Assembly: GCA_038150225.1 (NCBI GenBank) | Contig: JAYQWG010000031.1 | Span: 1-22,798 of the forward strand | Origin: Lucifugimonas sp038150225 | Lineage (GTDB): Bacteria > Chloroflexota > Dehalococcoidia > Lucifugimonadales > Lucifugimonadaceae | Length of the DNA stretch: 22,798 bases | Direction of reading: 5' to 3' | Part shown: positions 20,517 to 22,798 of the stretch, in pieces | How the letters are laid out: each line of letters begins with the position of its first letter | How positions within the stretch are numbered: position 1 is the first letter of the stretch | Made by a program: the position numbers and the translations under genes | Notes under the pieces: generated by a model | What the model was told of the DNA's origin: nothing | Databases searched by the model: none | What the model saw: the letters and a program-made list of their open reading frames with translations, nothing else

Positions 20517-22798
20517 GTGACTACTGAAATTCGAACGAATGCAGATGGGCTGGAATTCAAGCAGTTTGGTAAACGCCTTCGCAAAGTAGATGGTGGCGAC
20601 AAGGTCACCGGGGCTGCGGTATTCGGGGCCGATTTCACTGCGAAGGGGTCCCTGCACGCAAAGATCGTTCGAAGCCCTCACGCACACGCCCGCATAGTTT
20701 CGATCGATACATCAGCAGCCGAAGCTCTTCCTGGTGTTGAAGCCGTATGCACCGCCGCTGACTTCCCGTCCGATGTCACTGGTGACGTTGACACCGGTGA
20801 GGTTGAAATCGGAATTCAGTTCCTCGCGAATCTCATTATGGGGCGCCGCAAGGCTCTATTTGAAGGACATCCAGTCGCTGCAGTGGCTGCAACTGACGTT
20901 CACATTGCGGAAGAAGCAGCCCGGCTCGTAAAAGTTGAGTACGAAGTGCTTCCTGCGGTAACCGATCCGATCGAAGCGATGTCGCCAGACGCGCCTCTTC
21001 TTCATGAAGGTCTTATCGCTACCTCGCTTTCGGGGTCGGCGGACGAGCCGAGCAACATTGCCGGTCACATGGAAGGTGGCAAAGGTGACGTTGAGAAGGG
21101 TTTCGCAGAATCCGACGCAATTGTTGAACGGACCTACCGAACCTCACTGGTTCACCAGGGTTATTTGGAGCCAGAAGCAGAAACTGTCCACTGGCACGAC
21201 AACGGCAGGATTGAAGTTTGGGCTAACTCGCAAGGATCGTTCCCACTTCGACAAAACATGTCGAACTTGCTCGGAGTGCCAGCAAGCAAAATTAAGGTTG
21301 TTCCGCTCGAAGTTGGTGGTGCGTTTGGTGCCAAGAACACCCCGCGAGTGACACCTATTGCTGCAATTTTGTCCAAGAAATCAGGCAAGCCAGTCAAGAT
21401 TGTCCTCACACGAGAAGAAGTTCTGAAGGCAACAGGTCCAGCTTCGGGTGCAGTAGTTACTGTAAAGATGGGTGCCACCAAAGACGGCGTAATGAAGGCT
21501 GCTCAGGCGCGGCTCGTGTTTGGCGCGGGTGGGTTCCCGGGATCGCCTGTACTGCGAGGCATGCAAACTATTTTCGCTTGTTACCAGCCAGAAAACTCCA
21601 AAGTCGACGCTTACGACGTGGTAACGAACGCTCCTCGAGTGGCGGCGTACCGAGCTCCGGGAGCTACGGTAGCCACATTCTGTGGAGAGTCGACAATCGA
21701 CGACCTTGCTCGCGAAATCGGAATGGATCCGATGGACTTCCGCATTAAGAATGCAGCGAAGACAGGCGACAGTAACGTGGACGATGAGGTTTACTCACGA
21801 ATTGGCATTGTCGAAATGCTCGAAGCCGTAAAGGCTTCGGATGAGTACAACAAACCCCTACCTGTGAGTTCCAACGGCTTTCCTGTTGGTCGAGGTGTAG
21901 GAATCGGTTGGTGGCCCTGCGGTGTTGAGATTTCTTCAGCTCGAGTTTCGGTCCAGCACGATGGTGGTGTTGATGTGACGATCGGTGCAGTAGACCTTCA
22001 CGGAGTTCGAACGGGAAGTGCGCAAGTTGCCGCAGAGACCCTCGGAATAGATGTTGATGAAATCTACGTTCACACCGGAGATACCGAGAGCATTCCGTAC
22101 ACAGGTAACGCTGCCGGATCCCGAATCACTCGTACGTTGAGCCAGGCAATCTACAAGGCAGGAGTGGCAGTCATCGACCAGATGAAGGCAAAGATGGCTG
22201 CGAGGTTTGGGGTTGACCCTGAATACGTCGAGTATGAAGACGGCAACTTCTTCGCACGTGACAACCAGGACACCAAGGTTCCGTTCAAACAGGCCGGGTC
22301 ACTTGTTACTAAGAACGGTTCGAACATTGTTGCAACTGCCTCAAATGATACTGATATGCGTCCAGCGAACGGTTACGCAATGTCAGTCGCAGATGTGGAA
22401 GTCGACCCGGACACAGGTAAAGTCCAGCTACTCGATTTCACAATCTTCCAGGATGTTGGAAAGTGCGTGAACCCGACGCAGGTTGAGAATCAAATGCAGG
22501 GCGGAGCTGTTCAGGGTATTGGCTGGGCACTCTCCGAGGAGTATGTGTTTGATGACCAGGGTCTAATGCGAAATGCATCATTCCTGGATTACCGAATGCC
22601 AACTGCACTGGACTTGCCAATGATCAACACTGTGATTCTGGAAACGCCTGCTGATGACGGTGCGTTCGGAATACGAGGCGTTGGCGAGCCGCCAATCATT
22701 GCTCCACCGGCTGCGATCGGGAACGCTGTGTACAACGCGACCTCGGTACGAGTGACTGAATTGCCAATGAGCCCTGAGCGGGTATTCATGACAATGCA
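20517..22798 (+). CDS. Xanthine dehydrogenase/CO dehydrogenase-family molybdopterin-binding large subunit (3' end outside window)
   Basis: An open frame from GTG 20517 (AGGA six bases before) runs to the window end with no stop: 760 complete codons. It begins with the a/b hammerhead domain (RLRKVDGGDKVTGAAVFGADF..LHAKIVRSPHAHARIVSIDTSAAEALPGVEAVCTAADFP). VKVEYEVLPAVTDPIEAM and the substrate domain (HQGYLEPEA.., GGAFGAKNTPRVTP) follow. AYRAPGAT (Ala377-Tyr378-Arg379) is at the active-site loop, and GVGEPP (Glu724) holds the catalytic glutamate. The AYxCSFR signature of true form-I CO dehydrogenase is absent. The enzyme hydroxylates an aromatic or aldehyde substrate using Mo-pterin, with electrons normally passed to separate FAD and 2Fe-2S subunits; neither is visible here and they may follow. 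The missing end is probably only a few tens of residues. Confidence 0.92.
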   Translation, partial: MTTEIRTNADGLEFKQFGKRLRKVDGGDKVTGAAVFGADFTAKGSLHAKIVRSPHAHARIVSIDTSAAEALPGVEAVCTAADFPSDVTGDVDTGEVEIGIQFLANLIMGRRKALFEGHPVAAVAATDVHIAEEAARLVKVEYEVLPAVTDPIEAMSPDAPLLHEGLIATSLSGSADEPSNIAGHMEGGKGDVEKGFAESDAIVERTYRTSLVHQGYLEPEAETVHWHDNGRIEVWANSQGSFPLRQNMSNLLGVPASKIKVVPLEVGGAFGAKNTPRVTPIAAILSKKSGKPVKIVLTREEVLKATGPASGAVVTVKMGATKDGVMKAAQARLVFGAGGFPGSPVLRGMQTIFACYQPENSKVDAYDVVTNAPRVAAYRAPGATVATFCGESTIDDLAREIGMDPMDFRIKNAAKTGDSNVDDEVYSRIGIVEMLEAVKASDEYNKPLPVSSNGFPVGRGVGIGWWPCGVEISSARVSVQHDGGVDVTIGAVDLHGVRTGSAQVAAETLGIDVDEIYVHTGDTESIPYTGNAAGSRITRTLSQAIYKAGVAVIDQMKAKMAARFGVDPEYVEYEDGNFFARDNQDTKVPFKQAGSLVTKNGSNIVATASNDTDMRPANGYAMSVADVEVDPDTGKVQLLDFTIFQDVGKCVNPTQVENQMQGGAVQGIGWALSEEYVFDDQGLMRNASFLDYRMPTALDLPMINTVILETPADDGAFGIRGVGEPPIIAPPAAIGNAVYNATSVRVTELPMSPERVFMTM

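Overview
The window looks like part of a draft genome or metagenome-assembled genome from a free-living bacterium of roughly balanced GC. The glycine betaine binding protein is a lipoprotein with a clear lipobox (usual for monoderm cells), start codons are often non-ATG (TTG, GTG, probably one ATC), EtfAB is present, and a CoxL/XdhA-type molybdopterin enzyme sits beside two beta-lactamase-fold serine hydrolases. This mix fits an uncultivated marine Chloroflexota such as SAR202 (Dehalococcoidia), but that placement is inference at moderate to low confidence, because no rRNA or other marker was available to test it.

Layout. 1-4740: a terminator, a 17-bp copy of a tRNA-Ala 3' end, and then on the minus strand a proVWX glycine betaine/proline betaine uptake operon followed by a divergent two-domain universal stress protein. 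An intact tRNA-Ala(GGC) lies just upstream of the operon. The duplicated tRNA end makes the proVWX-usp block look like a small island inserted at the tRNA. 4741-5057: intergenic DNA with three copies of a hairpin-forming repeat. 5058-7796 (minus): rsmG, a flippase-like membrane protein and a uronate-dehydrogenase-like SDR enzyme. 7932-11667 (plus): etfB-etfA, a small unknown protein, and a membrane-anchored protein with a HExxH zinc-protease motif. 11847-14187 (plus): hflK-hflC. hflC is interrupted by 100 N, but the gap flanks share an identical 55-mer, so the gap is almost certainly a scaffolding artefact. A bidirectional terminator separates it from a convergent HPP-family membrane protein.

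14848-17557: a divergent promoter region with a 23-bp perfect palindrome, then tetR and a cytidylate-kinase-like gene one base apart, then a CBS-domain gene broken by two frameshifts, which converges on a sugar nucleotidyltransferase so that the two TAG stops share one CTAG. 17655-19779 (minus): two neighbouring serine hydrolases of the beta-lactamase/EstB fold. 19934-22798 (plus): a degenerate relative of 3-methyladenine glycosylase I, then a long open frame for a xanthine dehydrogenase-type molybdopterin subunit that runs off the window end.

How the genes work together. ProV, ProW and ProX form a complete osmoprotectant ABC importer, with the stress protein as a possible regulator. EtfA and EtfB form the electron-transfer flavoprotein that collects electrons from acyl-CoA-type dehydrogenases. 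HflK and HflC form the membrane scaffold around FtsH. The remaining genes are single functions or short operons. I did not find phage, transposase, integrase, CRISPR or defence genes. The observations most worth following up are the tRNA-flanked osmoprotectant block, the apparent ATC start of proV, the false gap in hflC, the double frameshift in the CBS gene, the unassigned HExxH membrane protein, and the palindromic operator ahead of tetR.
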